Assembly: GCF_003201815.1 (NCBI RefSeq)
Contig: NZ_QJKB01000002.1
Location: 1 to 64,000, forward strand
DNA: 64,000 nt
Source of the DNA: Undibacterium pigrum
GTDB taxonomy: Bacteria > Pseudomonadota > Gammaproteobacteria > Burkholderiales > Burkholderiaceae_D
Direction of reading: 5' to 3'
The notes beneath the pieces were generated by a model. That model did no database searches. It was not told the origin of the DNA and saw only the letters and a program-made list of their open reading frames with translations. Shown here one piece after another: positions 43,703 to 53,350 of the stretch. The first letter of the stretch is position 1. Each line of letters opens with the position of its first letter. The position numbers and the translations under genes are program-made.

Positions 43703-43765
43703 GTATCGCATCAGACAGTTAATTCAGAATCTGTTATTGTATCGTTAGCCCTTAACTGTATCTGT
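43703..43765. promoter_or_regulatory. Three direct repeats upstream of the MocR gene
   Basis: CTGTATCG (43703-43710), TTGTATCG (43739-43746) and CTGTATCT (43758-43765) are direct repeats of YTGTATCK within the 204-base divergent region. MocR-type regulators (GabR, PdxR) often bind direct repeats in their own promoters. The spacings are 36 and 19 bases start to start. Confidence 0.45.
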
Positions 43766-43797
43766 GCAGCCTCTCACTGGCATTTCATCATAGACCT

Positions 43798-45255
43798 ATG
43801 CAAAACCTACCTCTCTACAAGCAACTGGCCGATCATTATCTGAATGCCATCCGTTGTGGCACCTTGAAACTAGGTGACCGTATGCCTTCGGTGCGCAAGC
43901 TCATGCATGTGCATGGTGTCAGCCTGTCAACTGCCTTGCAGCTATGCCGTCAGCTGGAAACCGAAGGCTGGCTGGAGGCGCGCCCTCGCTCCGGTTATTT
44001 TGTGCGGCAGCCAAGGCGGGTGCGCCTGATACCGGCGCAGGAACCGACCATAGGCAAGATCATTGACCCGGCGCAGTTTGTCGGTATTCATGAAAAGGTG
44101 TCTGAAATCATCGCCCAGGGCCAGCGTCAGGTGAAATGCAATCTGGCGCGGGCGACTGGTGGCCCTGCCCTTTACCCGCACCAGCAATTGCGCAGCCTGA
44201 CCGTCAGCACCTTGCGCCGCTATCCAGAACTGCTGACCAAGACAATTACGCCGGGTGGTAACCGTGAACTCAAAGCGGCACTGGCCAAGCGCGCACTCGA
44301 CTCTGGTATCAGTACCTCCGCTGACCAGGTCATCATCACCAATGGCTGTATCGAGGCCCTGAACCTGGCCTTGCGTGCGGTGGCGCAGGCGGGTGATGTC
44401 ATCGCTGTCGAGTCGCCAACTTTTTATGGTCTCTTGCAAGTGCTGGAAAGCCTGGGCATGAAGGCGCTGGAAATACCGACCAGCCCAAGCACCGGTATTT
44501 CTGTTGAAGCGCTGGAACTGGCAATGCGCACCTATGACAATATCAAGGCAGTCGTAGTGGTGCCGCATTTACAAAATCCCCTGGGCAGCATGATGCCTGA
44601 CCAGCACAAGCAAAAACTGGTGGCACTGTGTGAAAAACAGGGAATACCGCTGATAGAAGATGACTCTTACAGCGCACTCGCTGATGGCGACAAAATACCG
44701 ACTGCATTGAAACAATGGGACCATAGCGGCAACGTGATTTACTGCGCGTCGGTACACAAAATACTTGCGCCCGGCATGCGCGTAGGCTGGATACTGGCGG
44801 GTCGCTGGCAAGAGCGCGTTAACATGCTGAAGTATGCGCACACACGTTATAACGAAGAATTGTCACAGATAGTCACAGCGACTTTTTTACTGTCGTCAGC
44901 TTACGACAGACACCTGCGGAAACTACGTAGTAGCCTCGCCGTGCAAAGAGAAAAAATGGCAGAAGCGATTGCCACTTATTTTCCCGAAGGCACGCGCGTG
45001 ACCATGCCAGCCGGTGGTGTTTCCTTGTGGGTGGAAATGCCGGCAGGCACTTCATCGCGCGCGGTTTTTGATGCGGCGCTAGAGGAGAGCATCCTGGTTT
45101 CGCCAGGTTTGATGTACTCCAATTCAAATCGTTTTGATCATTTTTTGCGTATCAATTGCGGCATGCCTTATACCCAGGATCTGGACGATGCCATGCGTTT
45201 ATTGGGTCGCATTATTCAGCATCAGGCTTCTTCAAAGCAACACATTGCCGCATAA
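43798..45255 (+). CDS. MocR-family regulator (GntR HTH + aminotransferase domain)
   Basis: A 485-residue protein. The N-terminal GntR wHTH (residues 1-75, [65 protein letters not shown]) is fused to a fold-type I PLP domain (110-475). The PLP-binding Lys is in [25 protein letters not shown] holds the Asp that contacts the pyridine nitrogen. In this family the PLP domain senses amino acids or vitamins and does not usually act as an enzyme. The gene precedes dctA by 182 bases and faces the DUF2917-like gene; either could be its target. Confidence 0.92.
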   Translation: MQNLPLYKQLADHYLNAIRCGTLKLGDRMPSVRKLMHVHGVSLSTALQLCRQLETEGWLEARPRSGYFVRQPRRVRLIPAQEPTIGKIIDPAQFVGIHEKVSEIIAQGQRQVKCNLARATGGPALYPHQQLRSLTVSTLRRYPELLTKTITPGGNRELKAALAKRALDSGISTSADQVIITNGCIEALNLALRAVAQAGDVIAVESPTFYGLLQVLESLGMKALEIPTSPSTGISVEALELAMRTYDNIKAVVVVPHLQNPLGSMMPDQHKQKLVALCEKQGIPLIEDDSYSALADGDKIPTALKQWDHSGNVIYCASVHKILAPGMRVGWILAGRWQERVNMLKYAHTRYNEELSQIVTATFLLSSAYDRHLRKLRSSLAVQREKMAEAIATYFPEGTRVTMPAGGVSLWVEMPAGTSSRAVFDAALEESILVSPGLMYSNSNRFDHFLRINCGMPYTQDLDDAMRLLGRIIQHQASSKQHIAA

Positions 45256-45309
45256 AATTCTACATAAAATTCTGCGTAAAACGCTGCATAATTTTTGAGC
45301 ACTGTGGAA

Positions 45310-45325
45310 AGCCACAATTGTGGCT
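45310..45325. promoter_or_regulatory. 16-bp palindrome upstream of dctA
   Basis: AGCCACAATTGTGGCT is a perfect palindrome 113 bases before the dctA ATG and 54 bases after the MocR-type stop. It could be an operator for dctA. There is no T-tract, so it is not a typical terminator. Confidence 0.4.
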
Positions 45326-45437
45326 GCTCCACGCATTTTCCATAATGGCTGCACTGACGGAGAAAAAAATTCCGCAACGTGCTCGCCATTATGATTTCAT
45401 GCAGGCGAGACTTTCTACCATCCAATGGAGACCAAGG

Positions 45438-46760
45438 ATGAAAGCTCAAGCCTTCTACAAATCCCTGTATTTTCAAGTCATCACCGCCATCGCTCTTGGT
45501 GTGATGCTTGGCCATTTTTATCCCGAATCCGGCGCTGCCATGAAACCTCTCGGTGATGGCTTCATCAAGCTCATCAAGATGATGATTGCACCGATCATTT
45601 TTTGTACCGTGGTGGTTGGTATCGCCGGTATGGAAGACATGAAAAAAGTTGGCAAAACCGGTGGCATGGCACTGCTGTATTTTGAAGTTGTCAGCACCCT
45701 GGCACTGATCATCGGCCTCATCATCGTCAACCTCGTGCAACCTGGTGCAGGCATGCATATCGATGTGCATACGCTTGATACCAAGGGCATCGCTGCCTTT
45801 GCTGGTCCTGGCAAAATGCAGACCACGACAGAGTTCCTGATGGCCATCATCCCTACTACTTTCACCGACGCTTTTGCCAAGGGTGAGATACTGCAGGTCT
45901 TGCTGATCTCCATCTTCTTTGGTTTTGCTCTGCATCGTTTTGGCGGTCGCGGCACGCTGGTGTTTGACCTGGTCGAAAAATTCTCCCACGTGTTGTTTGT
46001 CATCGTTGGCTACATCATGAAAGTAGCTCCTATTGGTGCCTTTGGTGCGATGGCTTTCACGATAGGTAAGTATGGCGTCGGTTCGCTGGTGCAGCTCGGT
46101 TTCCTGATGGCGACCTTCTACGCAACCTGCCTGATTTTCATCTTCGTGGTGCTCGGTGCTATCGCCAAGGTACATGGGTTCAGTATCTGGAAATTCATCA
46201 AGTACATCAAGGAAGAATTGCTCATCGTCCTCGGTACTTCTTCTTCAGAATCAGTATTGCCACGCATGATGGCCAAGCTGGAAAACCTGGGTGTAAAAAA
46301 ATCCGTGGTTGGCCTGGTGATCCCTACTGGCTACTCTTTTAATCTGGATGGCACTTCCATCTACCTGACCATGGCTGCGGTATTTATCGCCCAGGCCACA
46401 GATACACCAATGACTCTGATGCAGCAAATCACTTTGCTGGCAGTCTTGTTGCTGACATCCAAGGGTGCGGCGGGTATCACAGGCAGTGGCTTTATCGTGC
46501 TGGCGGCAACATTGTCTGCGGTTGGTGGCGTACCAGTTGCAGGCCTGGCGTTGATACTTGGTATAGACCGCTTCATGTCAGAAGCACGTGCATTGACGAA
46601 CCTGATCGGCAATGGTGTCGCTACTGTGGTGGTTGCCAAATGGGGTAATGATGTGGATACCGTCAAGATGCAAAGACGTTTGAATAATGAAACGGTGGAA
46701 GAAGCAGAAGACCCTGAACTCTTGATGGACACTGCATCCATGCATACAGCAGTACGCTAA
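45438..46760 (+). CDS. dctA: C4-dicarboxylate transporter DctA
   Basis: A 440-residue sodium/proton symporter of the DAACS (glutamate transporter) family for succinate, fumarate and malate. Diagnostic segments are [21 protein letters not shown], the hairpin-1 serine motif [14 protein letters not shown], the substrate-site [12 protein letters not shown], and [17 protein letters not shown] with [18 protein letters not shown] (the conserved Arg and Asn that bind C4 acids). The start at 45438 has GGAG seven bases upstream; extension to 45156 would overlap the MocR-type gene and add 94 non-homologous residues. No DctB/DctD-type sensor system is in the window. Confidence 0.96.
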   Translation: MKAQAFYKSLYFQVITAIALGVMLGHFYPESGAAMKPLGDGFIKLIKMMIAPIIFCTVVVGIAGMEDMKKVGKTGGMALLYFEVVSTLALIIGLIIVNLVQPGAGMHIDVHTLDTKGIAAFAGPGKMQTTTEFLMAIIPTTFTDAFAKGEILQVLLISIFFGFALHRFGGRGTLVFDLVEKFSHVLFVIVGYIMKVAPIGAFGAMAFTIGKYGVGSLVQLGFLMATFYATCLIFIFVVLGAIAKVHGFSIWKFIKYIKEELLIVLGTSSSESVLPRMMAKLENLGVKKSVVGLVIPTGYSFNLDGTSIYLTMAAVFIAQATDTPMTLMQQITLLAVLLLTSKGAAGITGSGFIVLAATLSAVGGVPVAGLALILGIDRFMSEARALTNLIGNGVATVVVAKWGNDVDTVKMQRRLNNETVEEAEDPELLMDTASMHTAVR

Positions 46761-46784
46761 AGTTTGAGCGGGCTTCAGGCAAAC

Positions 46785-46813
46785 AAAAAAGCGGACCTCG
46801 AGTCCGCTTTTTT
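46785..46813. terminator. Bidirectional terminator between dctA and the MFS gene
   Basis: AAAAAAGCGGAC (46785-46796) and GTCCGCTTTTTT (46802-46813) are perfectly complementary around a 5-base loop, so the hairpin ends transcription from both sides. Confidence 0.93.
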
Positions 46814-46827
46814 CATTCTGGCTTCCA

Positions 46828-48054
46828 TTACTTTTTCAAATGCCGCAGTGCCAGAGTCAGTGCCATTAACTGTATGGTCGCCGCCAGGAAGAAAGGTGCA
46901 CCCAGCAAGATACTGCCCTTGGGAAAATGACTGACTTGCCCGACGATTGACGTCCCTATCAGCGTGGCAAACACGCTCATGATACTGGCCAGCGCCGTCA
47001 GCGAACCCATGGCCAGGCCTTGCGAACGTGCATCGACAGCACGCGAGAAAAAGCCTTGCAAGGCTGGCCCGGCAGCAAAAGCCAGCACATTACACAAGAT
47101 CAGTACATACATCATCCAGCCCTGAGTCGCCAGACCATAACAAGTCAGTGCCACCGTCGATGAAGCCAGGCCTATCAGAACTGCATTCGCATCGCCAACG
47201 CGTTTGATATAACGCCCCAGAAAAACACCCTGCATGAGCACGCTGGATACGCCGACCATGAATAATGAAAAACCATTTTGCATGGGCGTCCAGCCAAAAC
47301 GCAATTCTGTTGACAAGACCCAGGTAGTTTGCAGGGTGAACTGTGCAAACATCGTCAAGGCATACACCCACACCAGTGCGCCTACGCCACGCAAATGCGC
47401 AAGCCCACGCAAACCCGCAAAGGGATTGGCGGCAGAAATATGAAAGGGCTTGCGGTGATCTGCAGGCAGGGATTCTGGCAGCGAGAAATAGCCATACATC
47501 ACATTAGCCAGCGCCACCGCTGCCGCCAGATAAAACGGGTAATGGATATGCGCCTCACCCAGCATGCCACCTATGACAGGGCCGCAGATAAAACCCAGAC
47601 CAAACATGGCACCTATCTTGCCCAGTGCCTTGGCGCGGTTTTCCGGGCTGGAGACGTCTGCAATATAAGCATTCGCCACGGACAGATTGCCGGCAGTGAT
47701 ACCGCCTATGGCACGCACCAGCAACATCCAGTAAATAGTCGTGACCTGGGTCAGCAAGAGGAAATTCAGGCCCAGACCAAATACACATATCAGCAAAACA
47801 GGCCGGCGACCATAGCGGTCACTGAGCGCGCCTATCATCGGTGCAAAGATAAATTGCATGACGCCATAAATGGCAACAATCGCGCCATACCAGTAAGCCT
47901 GGCTGTCTGCCTGCAAGGTATAACTGGCGACCAGTCGCGGCAAGACCGGGATGATGAGACCGATGCCAAGGATGTCGAGAAACACCGTGATCAATACAAA
48001 ACGTACATTGGTCGGCAGCGGCTTGGCAGCATCTGCCTGTTCAGAACTTGTCAT
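46828..48054 (-). CDS. MFS transporter, TetA-like DHA1 family
   Basis: A 408-residue protein with 12 predicted membrane helices. It has the DHA1 motif A GALSDRYGRRPVLL (helices 2-3), motif C-like GLGFICGPVIGGMLG in helix 5, and the N-terminus VFLDILGIGLIIPVLPRL typical of TetA/TCR drug exporters. Substrates cannot be deduced from the sequence. The start is put at 48054 because AAGGA stands eight bases upstream; ATG 48063 overlaps that site. It is divergent from paeA with only 78 bases between the starts, so their promoters must overlap. Confidence 0.9.
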   Translation of the reverse strand: MTSSEQADAAKPLPTNVRFVLITVFLDILGIGLIIPVLPRLVASYTLQADSQAYWYGAIVAIYGVMQFIFAPMIGALSDRYGRRPVLLICVFGLGLNFLLLTQVTTIYWMLLVRAIGGITAGNLSVANAYIADVSSPENRAKALGKIGAMFGLGFICGPVIGGMLGEAHIHYPFYLAAAVALANVMYGYFSLPESLPADHRKPFHISAANPFAGLRGLAHLRGVGALVWVYALTMFAQFTLQTTWVLSTELRFGWTPMQNGFSLFMVGVSSVLMQGVFLGRYIKRVGDANAVLIGLASSTVALTCYGLATQGWMMYVLILCNVLAFAAGPALQGFFSRAVDARSQGLAMGSLTALASIMSVFATLIGTSIVGQVSHFPKGSILLGAPFFLAATIQLMALTLALRHLKK

Positions 48055-48132
48055 ACCAGACATCCTTTTAGAGGAATTTACGTAGCCTAATAGTATATGA
48101 TTACCATCAAGTACAATTGCACGGGAGCCATT

Positions 48133-49431
48133 ATGGCTTTGTTTGATCACTTTCTCATCATTGCCTTGCTGGTCGCCATCAGCGCATTTTTTTCCATGTC
48201 AGAAATTTCGCTGGCGGCTGCGCGCAAGGTTAAATTGCAGATACTGTATGCCGAGGGCGAACAGCGGGCGGGCAAGGTGCTGGCGCTGCAGCAAGAACCA
48301 GGGCATTTTTTCACCGTCGTGCAAATCGCTCTGAATGCGGTTGCCATACTGGGCGGTATCCTGGGTGAACAGGCTCTGACGCCATATATCCTGAAAGCCC
48401 TGATGGCCGTGTTTGGCATGACCAGCTGGATAGAGACTGTCAGTTTCGTCACGTCGTTTTTATTCGTGACATCAATCTTCATTTTATTTGCTGACCTGTT
48501 GCCCAAGAAGATAGCCATGATTTCGCCAGAAACCGTGGCCATGCTGGTGGTCAGCCCGATACTCTTGTGCGTGCGTCTGTTCAAACCCCTGGTCTGGGTT
48601 TTCAATGGCCTGGCTAACCTGATCTTGCGACTGTTTAATTTGCCCACGACACGCAATGAGCAAATCACGTCTGATGAAATTTATGCGATGTTTGATGCCG
48701 GTGCCGAAGCTGGCGTCGTGCTGGAGAGCGAGCATCACATGATAGGCAATGTGTTCGAGCTGGAAAGCCGTACCGTGCCATCAGCCATGTCGCAGCGCGA
48801 CAGCATCGTCTACTTCACCCTGCAAGACACAGATGTAGTGATACGCCAAAAGATCGCCGAGCATCCACATACCAAGTTTTTGGTCTGTGATGGCAATATC
48901 GACAACGTCGTCGGTTATGTGGAATCCAAGGACATTTTGAAGCGGGTGCTGACCAACCAGGCTTTCACCAAAGTACAGGAACTCTCCATACGCACGGCCC
49001 TGGCCGTGCCTGATTCGCTGACCCTGTCTGAAATGCTGGAGCAATTCAAAGGTACGCGTGAAGACTTTGCCGTTATCTTCAATGAATATGCCCTGGTGGT
49101 AGGTGTCATCACCCTCAATGACGTGCTGAGTACCCTGATGGGCAACCTGGTTCATCCTTTCCTGGAAGACCAGATCGTCCAGCGCGATGCCAATTCCTGG
49201 TTGATTGACGGTGCGACAACAATCGAGGATGTCTGCCGTGCCCTGGACATAGATGGCTTGCCTGAGCAGGGAAGCTATGAGACCATTGCCGGTTTCATGA
49301 TGACGATGCTGAAACGGATACCCAAGCGCACAGATTTTGTCATGCTGGGCTCGTATAAGTTCGAAGTCGTCGATATTGATCACTATCGCATTGATCAGTT
49401 GCTGGTAGTCAAACTCGATAGTGCCCCCTGA
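48133..49431 (+). CDS. paeA: CNNM/CorC family exporter, PaeA (YtfL)-like
   Basis: A 432-residue inner-membrane protein with high resemblance to E. coli YtfL/PaeA along the whole length: SAFFSMSEISLAAARKVKLQ, FFTVVQIALNAVAILGGI, the CBS pair (about 215-330, with HPHTKFLVCDGNIDNVVGYVESKD) and the C-terminal CorC/HlyC domain (YETIAGFMMTMLKRIPKRTD, YKFEVVDIDHYRIDQLLV). PaeA exports cadaverine and putrescine in Salmonella and E. coli during stationary phase. ATG 48133 has GGGAG five bases upstream; twelve earlier codons are not needed. Confidence 0.92.
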   Translation: MALFDHFLIIALLVAISAFFSMSEISLAAARKVKLQILYAEGEQRAGKVLALQQEPGHFFTVVQIALNAVAILGGILGEQALTPYILKALMAVFGMTSWIETVSFVTSFLFVTSIFILFADLLPKKIAMISPETVAMLVVSPILLCVRLFKPLVWVFNGLANLILRLFNLPTTRNEQITSDEIYAMFDAGAEAGVVLESEHHMIGNVFELESRTVPSAMSQRDSIVYFTLQDTDVVIRQKIAEHPHTKFLVCDGNIDNVVGYVESKDILKRVLTNQAFTKVQELSIRTALAVPDSLTLSEMLEQFKGTREDFAVIFNEYALVVGVITLNDVLSTLMGNLVHPFLEDQIVQRDANSWLIDGATTIEDVCRALDIDGLPEQGSYETIAGFMMTMLKRIPKRTDFVMLGSYKFEVVDIDHYRIDQLLVVKLDSAP

Positions 49432-49440
49432 TGTCGCCGC

Positions 49441-49463
49441 TTTATTGATCCTGGATCAATAAA
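49441..49463. promoter_or_regulatory. Long AT-rich palindrome between paeA and yegD
   Basis: TTTATTGATCC (49441-49451) and GGATCAATAAA (49453-49463) are perfect 11-base inverted repeats around one T. It starts ten bases past the paeA stop and lies about 100 bases before yegD. With no loop and no T-run it looks more like a protein-binding site than a terminator. Confidence 0.45.
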
Positions 49464-49561
49464 CACTTCTTCAGTATCACGTCTTAACTCATTTTTTGCA
49501 TCATTCTCAACAGCAGCTCATCTTTGTAGCTGCTGGCTTACCCGTTTTTATCAGGATTTTC

Positions 49562-50836
49562 ATGTTGCACGCTTGTGGAGTAGATTTTGGCACCTCGAAT
49601 TCAACCGTAGGCTGGCACCAGCCGGGGAAACCTGCGCTTCTGGCGCTGGAAGAGGGCAAGGTCACGCTGCCATCGGTGGTGTTTTTTGATGTGGAAGATG
49701 ATCAGGTCACATATGGCCGGGCGGCACTGGGCAATTATCTGGCGGGCTATGAAGGCCGTTTGATGCGTTCCATGAAAAGCTTGCTGGGTACCAGCCTCAT
49801 GGATGGCCAGACTGAAGTACAGGGCAAGTCTGTCGCTTTCCGTCAATTGCTGGCGCAGTTTATCCGCGAACTCAAAGTACGTGCCGAAAAGTCGGCAGGC
49901 ACGCAATTCAGCCAGGCGGTCATGGGCCGCCCTGTGCATTTCATTGATGATGATGCCAAGGCTGACAAGCTGGCGCAAGACACGCTGGAAGAAATCGCCC
50001 GTGCCGCTGGCTACAAGGAAGTGCAATTCCAGTATGAGCCCATCGCCGCTGCCTTTGACTATGAATCACGCATCAGCAAGGAAGAGCTGGTACTGATCGC
50101 CGATATCGGCGGTGGTACTTCAGATTTCTCCCTGGTAAGGCTGTCCCCTGAGCGTGCCCACAGGATAGACAGAAAAGACGATATTCTGGGAAATGGCGGT
50201 GTCCATATAGGCGGCACCGACTTTGACAAATACCTGAGCCTGAACCATGTCATGCCCCTGCTGGGCCTGGGCGGCCGTCTGGGCAGCCAGATCGAAGTAC
50301 CCTCCAGCTATTATTTCAACCTGGCGACCTGGCACACCATCAACCTGACTTATACCCAGAAAGTCTGGCGTGAGTTGCAAGAAGTCTATCGCGATATCAA
50401 TACCCCGGAATTGCGCCTGCGCTTTGAACGCCTGCTGAACCTGGTCGAAGAACGCGATGGTCACTGGCTTGCGATCAAGTCGGAAGAAGCCAAGATATTG
50501 CTGTCTGATCAACAATCCATAGACTTGCCGCTGGAACGTCTGCGCAGCAAACAAGCGGCAGCAGCCTGCCACCTGGCGCTGGACCAGGCTGGCCTGCAAA
50601 CATCGATTGCCCATTTGACCAGCAATATCGGCGATACCGTCAAAACGGTGTTGAACATGGCGAACATCAAGCCTGAACAAGTCGATACCGTGTTTTTTAC
50701 CGGTGGCTCCAGCGGTGTGCGTGGCTTGCGCCAGCAAATCGCCAGCATAGTGCCAACTGCCACCAAGGTCGAAGGTGACTTGTTTGGCAGCATAGGCGCG
50801 GGCCTGGGCCTGGATGCGGCACGCCGCTTTGCCTGA
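49562..50836 (+). CDS. yegD: Hsp70-family chaperone, YegD-like
   Basis: A 424-residue actin-like ATPase. Phosphate-1 motif CGVDFGTSNSTVG (residues 5-17), phosphate-2 ADIGGGTSDFSLV (about 180-192), and adenosine motif FFTGGSSGVRGLR (about 380-392) are all present. Like E. coli YegD it lacks the DnaK substrate-binding domain, so it is a stand-alone nucleotide-binding domain. Cellular role is unknown. The start at 49562 (AGGA five bases upstream) is preferred over 49496, which would add an unrelated leader. Confidence 0.92.
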   Translation: MLHACGVDFGTSNSTVGWHQPGKPALLALEEGKVTLPSVVFFDVEDDQVTYGRAALGNYLAGYEGRLMRSMKSLLGTSLMDGQTEVQGKSVAFRQLLAQFIRELKVRAEKSAGTQFSQAVMGRPVHFIDDDAKADKLAQDTLEEIARAAGYKEVQFQYEPIAAAFDYESRISKEELVLIADIGGGTSDFSLVRLSPERAHRIDRKDDILGNGGVHIGGTDFDKYLSLNHVMPLLGLGGRLGSQIEVPSSYYFNLATWHTINLTYTQKVWRELQEVYRDINTPELRLRFERLLNLVEERDGHWLAIKSEEAKILLSDQQSIDLPLERLRSKQAAAACHLALDQAGLQTSIAHLTSNIGDTVKTVLNMANIKPEQVDTVFFTGGSSGVRGLRQQIASIVPTATKVEGDLFGSIGAGLGLDAARRFA

Positions 50837-51011
50837 AATACAGGCAGGCCCTTGCAGACGCTCTGGGCTGCCTTAACTGCTTATCAGCAGATGATTGCGT
50901 TAATATATTTCACCTAAAGTCACAAACTCAAACGACAGCCTCTGCGCCTGCGGGCAAAACTTAAACTATACTTGTTGCATCAATAAACAGGCTTTTCTAT
51001 CCGGAGAAGGC

Positions 51012-53240
51012 ATGTCTAACGAACAAGACGATGATGAGCTGTTCCTGGTTGAGGACGTGGAAGAAGACGCCACCGCCCAGCAAGGTGTGCGCAGCTGGAA
51101 AATCGCCATCGTCGACGATGACGAAGATGTCCACCGCACCACCTGCTTTGCCCTGCAATATGTGCAGATCCTGAACCGCCCTCTGGAATTTATCCACACT
51201 TACTCCAAAGATGAAACCCGCAGGGTCTTCGCCAGCGAAAGCGATATCGCCGTGGTATTGCTTGATGTCGTCATGGAGACTGAACATGCGGGTCTGGAAC
51301 TGGTCAGCTATATCCGCGATGAACTGGGCTGGACCGATACCCGCATCATCCTGCGCACTGGCCAACCTGGTTATGCGCCAGAAGAAGAAGCCATACGCGA
51401 CTATGACATCAATGACTACAAAACCAAGAATGAACTGACGCGCAAGAAGCTGTTGACCTCGCTGACGGCTGCCGTACGTTCTTATGAACAGATACGCACT
51501 ATTGATGCCAGCCGTCGTGGTCTGCACCAGATCATCAGCTCCAGCGCCGCCTTCAGTTTTGAACATGGCATACAAGCCTTTGCCAGTGGCGTCATCACAC
51601 AGATAGCTGCCTTGTGTGGTGTGCCGCCAGAAGGTTTGCTGTGCGCCCAGGGCGAACTGGATGAGCTTGATGAAGACACGCTACCGGTATTCAATGTCAT
51701 CGCTTCAGCCGGACACTACAGCAATCTGATGAATTGCCCTATCGACGATATCCACAACAGCCGGATACGCGATGCCCTGAGACATGTGCTGACCAAACGT
51801 GAACCCCTGTTCACCGATCACAGCATGACCCTGTATTTTTCCGGACGCGGCAATCGTCCACTGGCAGCCTATATAGACCTGCCCTTTTCTTTATCGGAAA
51901 TCAACCAGAATCTGCTGGAAGTATTTTGTTCCAACCTCGGTGTCTGCCTCGATAACCTGAGCCTGGTCAACCAGCTCAAGAACCATGCTTACCGCGACCA
52001 GTTATTGAAGTTGCCCAACCGCCTGAAGTTCATAGAACAGATCAGCACTATCCTGCAAGAGCAGTTGCCGGGCCAGATGGTGGCCTTGATAGACATCGAC
52101 GATTTTGCAGAAATCAATGATGTGCTGGGTCACCACTATGGCGACCTTATCCTCAAGGCAGTCGCCGACAGGCTGCGCGAAAAACTGGGCGAACCTATCT
52201 TCCTGGCGCGTATTTCTGGCGATGTCTTTGGTCTGCTGGGCAGCAGTGAACTGCTGGAACCCGATACCTTGCGACTCTTGTTTGTAGAACCATTCACCAT
52301 AGAAGAAACTGCCCATGCAGTTTCCATGTCGATAGGCATGGTGGCACTGGAGGGTTATGAGGGTGATGGTGCAGAACCACTGAAAGATGCCAGCATCGCC
52401 CTGAAGCGTACCAAGATACATCAGCGTGGCAGTTGTACCCTGTTCACCCGCTCCATGGGTATAGAAATACGCGAGCGTGCCACCCTGATGCAGCATTTGC
52501 ACAAGGCCTTTGATGCGGAACGCCTGTTTCTCATGTACCAGCCACAAATTGATCTGGAAACCGGCAAGTTCACTGGCCTGGAAGCCCTGATACGCTGGCG
52601 TACCGATGAAGGTGTGCTGATACCGCCGAATGATTTCATCCCGCTGGCCGAATATTCCGGCCTCATTATCAGCCTCGGTGCCTGGGTATTGCGCACCGCC
52701 TGTTTCATGATGGTCAGATTGCAAAAAGCAGGTATCGCCCCGCAACGCATGGGTGTTAATGTCTCGGTAGTGCAATTCCGTCAGGATGATTTTATCGATA
52801 TCGTGGAGCAGGCTTTACGGGATACCGGTTTGCAACCAGCCCACCTGGAACTGGAAATTACCGAGTCAGTCACCATGAGCAGTGCCGCCCTGTTTGAAAC
52901 ACGGCTGGCAAAGCTGAAAGAACTGGGTGTGAAAATCGCGATTGATGATTTTGGTACGGGCTTTTCTTCGCTCAGTTATCTCGACAAATTGCCGGTAGAC
53001 AGACTCAAAATAGACCGCGCCTTTGTCAATCAGATCGACACGCCAGAAGGACCACGCATCGCTGAACTGATTACCCAGCTCGGTAAAAAACTGGGCCTGC
53101 AAGTCATTGCCGAAGGTGTGGAACATGAAATCCACTGGAAGACACTGGCCGCCATGGGCTGCCATGAAGGCCAGGGCTTTTACATAGGCCGACCCATGCT
53201 GGAAGAAAACCTGGTTTCCTGGATCAATCTCAGAAAATAA
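51012..53240 (+). CDS. REC-DUF3369-GGDEF(degenerate)-EAL phosphodiesterase
   Basis: A 742-residue response-regulator-like c-di-GMP enzyme. The receiver (residues 28-160) has IAIVDDDEDV and VVLLDVV with acceptor Asp-85. DUF3369 follows (about 170-315, a GAF-like sensor). The GGDEF domain is degenerate: SGDVF (402-406) replaces GGDEF, so cyclase activity is unlikely. The EAL domain is intact (LEALIRW at 523-529, ELEITES, DDFGTGFSSLSYLDKLPVDRLKID, EGVE), so the expected activity is c-di-GMP hydrolysis, perhaps gated by phosphorylation. GGAG lies five bases before the ATG. No histidine kinase is adjacent. Confidence 0.93.
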   Translation: MSNEQDDDELFLVEDVEEDATAQQGVRSWKIAIVDDDEDVHRTTCFALQYVQILNRPLEFIHTYSKDETRRVFASESDIAVVLLDVVMETEHAGLELVSYIRDELGWTDTRIILRTGQPGYAPEEEAIRDYDINDYKTKNELTRKKLLTSLTAAVRSYEQIRTIDASRRGLHQIISSSAAFSFEHGIQAFASGVITQIAALCGVPPEGLLCAQGELDELDEDTLPVFNVIASAGHYSNLMNCPIDDIHNSRIRDALRHVLTKREPLFTDHSMTLYFSGRGNRPLAAYIDLPFSLSEINQNLLEVFCSNLGVCLDNLSLVNQLKNHAYRDQLLKLPNRLKFIEQISTILQEQLPGQMVALIDIDDFAEINDVLGHHYGDLILKAVADRLREKLGEPIFLARISGDVFGLLGSSELLEPDTLRLLFVEPFTIEETAHAVSMSIGMVALEGYEGDGAEPLKDASIALKRTKIHQRGSCTLFTRSMGIEIRERATLMQHLHKAFDAERLFLMYQPQIDLETGKFTGLEALIRWRTDEGVLIPPNDFIPLAEYSGLIISLGAWVLRTACFMMVRLQKAGIAPQRMGVNVSVVQFRQDDFIDIVEQALRDTGLQPAHLELEITESVTMSSAALFETRLAKLKELGVKIAIDDFGTGFSSLSYLDKLPVDRLKIDRAFVNQIDTPEGPRIAELITQLGKKLGLQVIAEGVEHEIHWKTLAAMGCHEGQGFYIGRPMLEENLVSWINLRK

Positions 53241-53350
53241 AAGGCTGTCACAAGAAAGAACCTGTACTTCAGTCCATTTCCTCGCAACAGCCTTCTATGC
53301 AATATTCAAGGCAAGCCAGGCTTGCCTCGCTCAATTAACTTTTAACTGAC

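Noticed and set aside
45222..46175. A 317-codon minus-strand frame opposite dctA
   Set aside because: His/Asp/Gln-rich composition is the typical antisense shadow of a membrane protein; dctA is certain.
53241..53294. AAGGCTGT...ACAGCCTT inverted repeat after the EAL gene as a terminator
   Set aside because: The loop is 38 bases and no T-tract follows; too weak to call.
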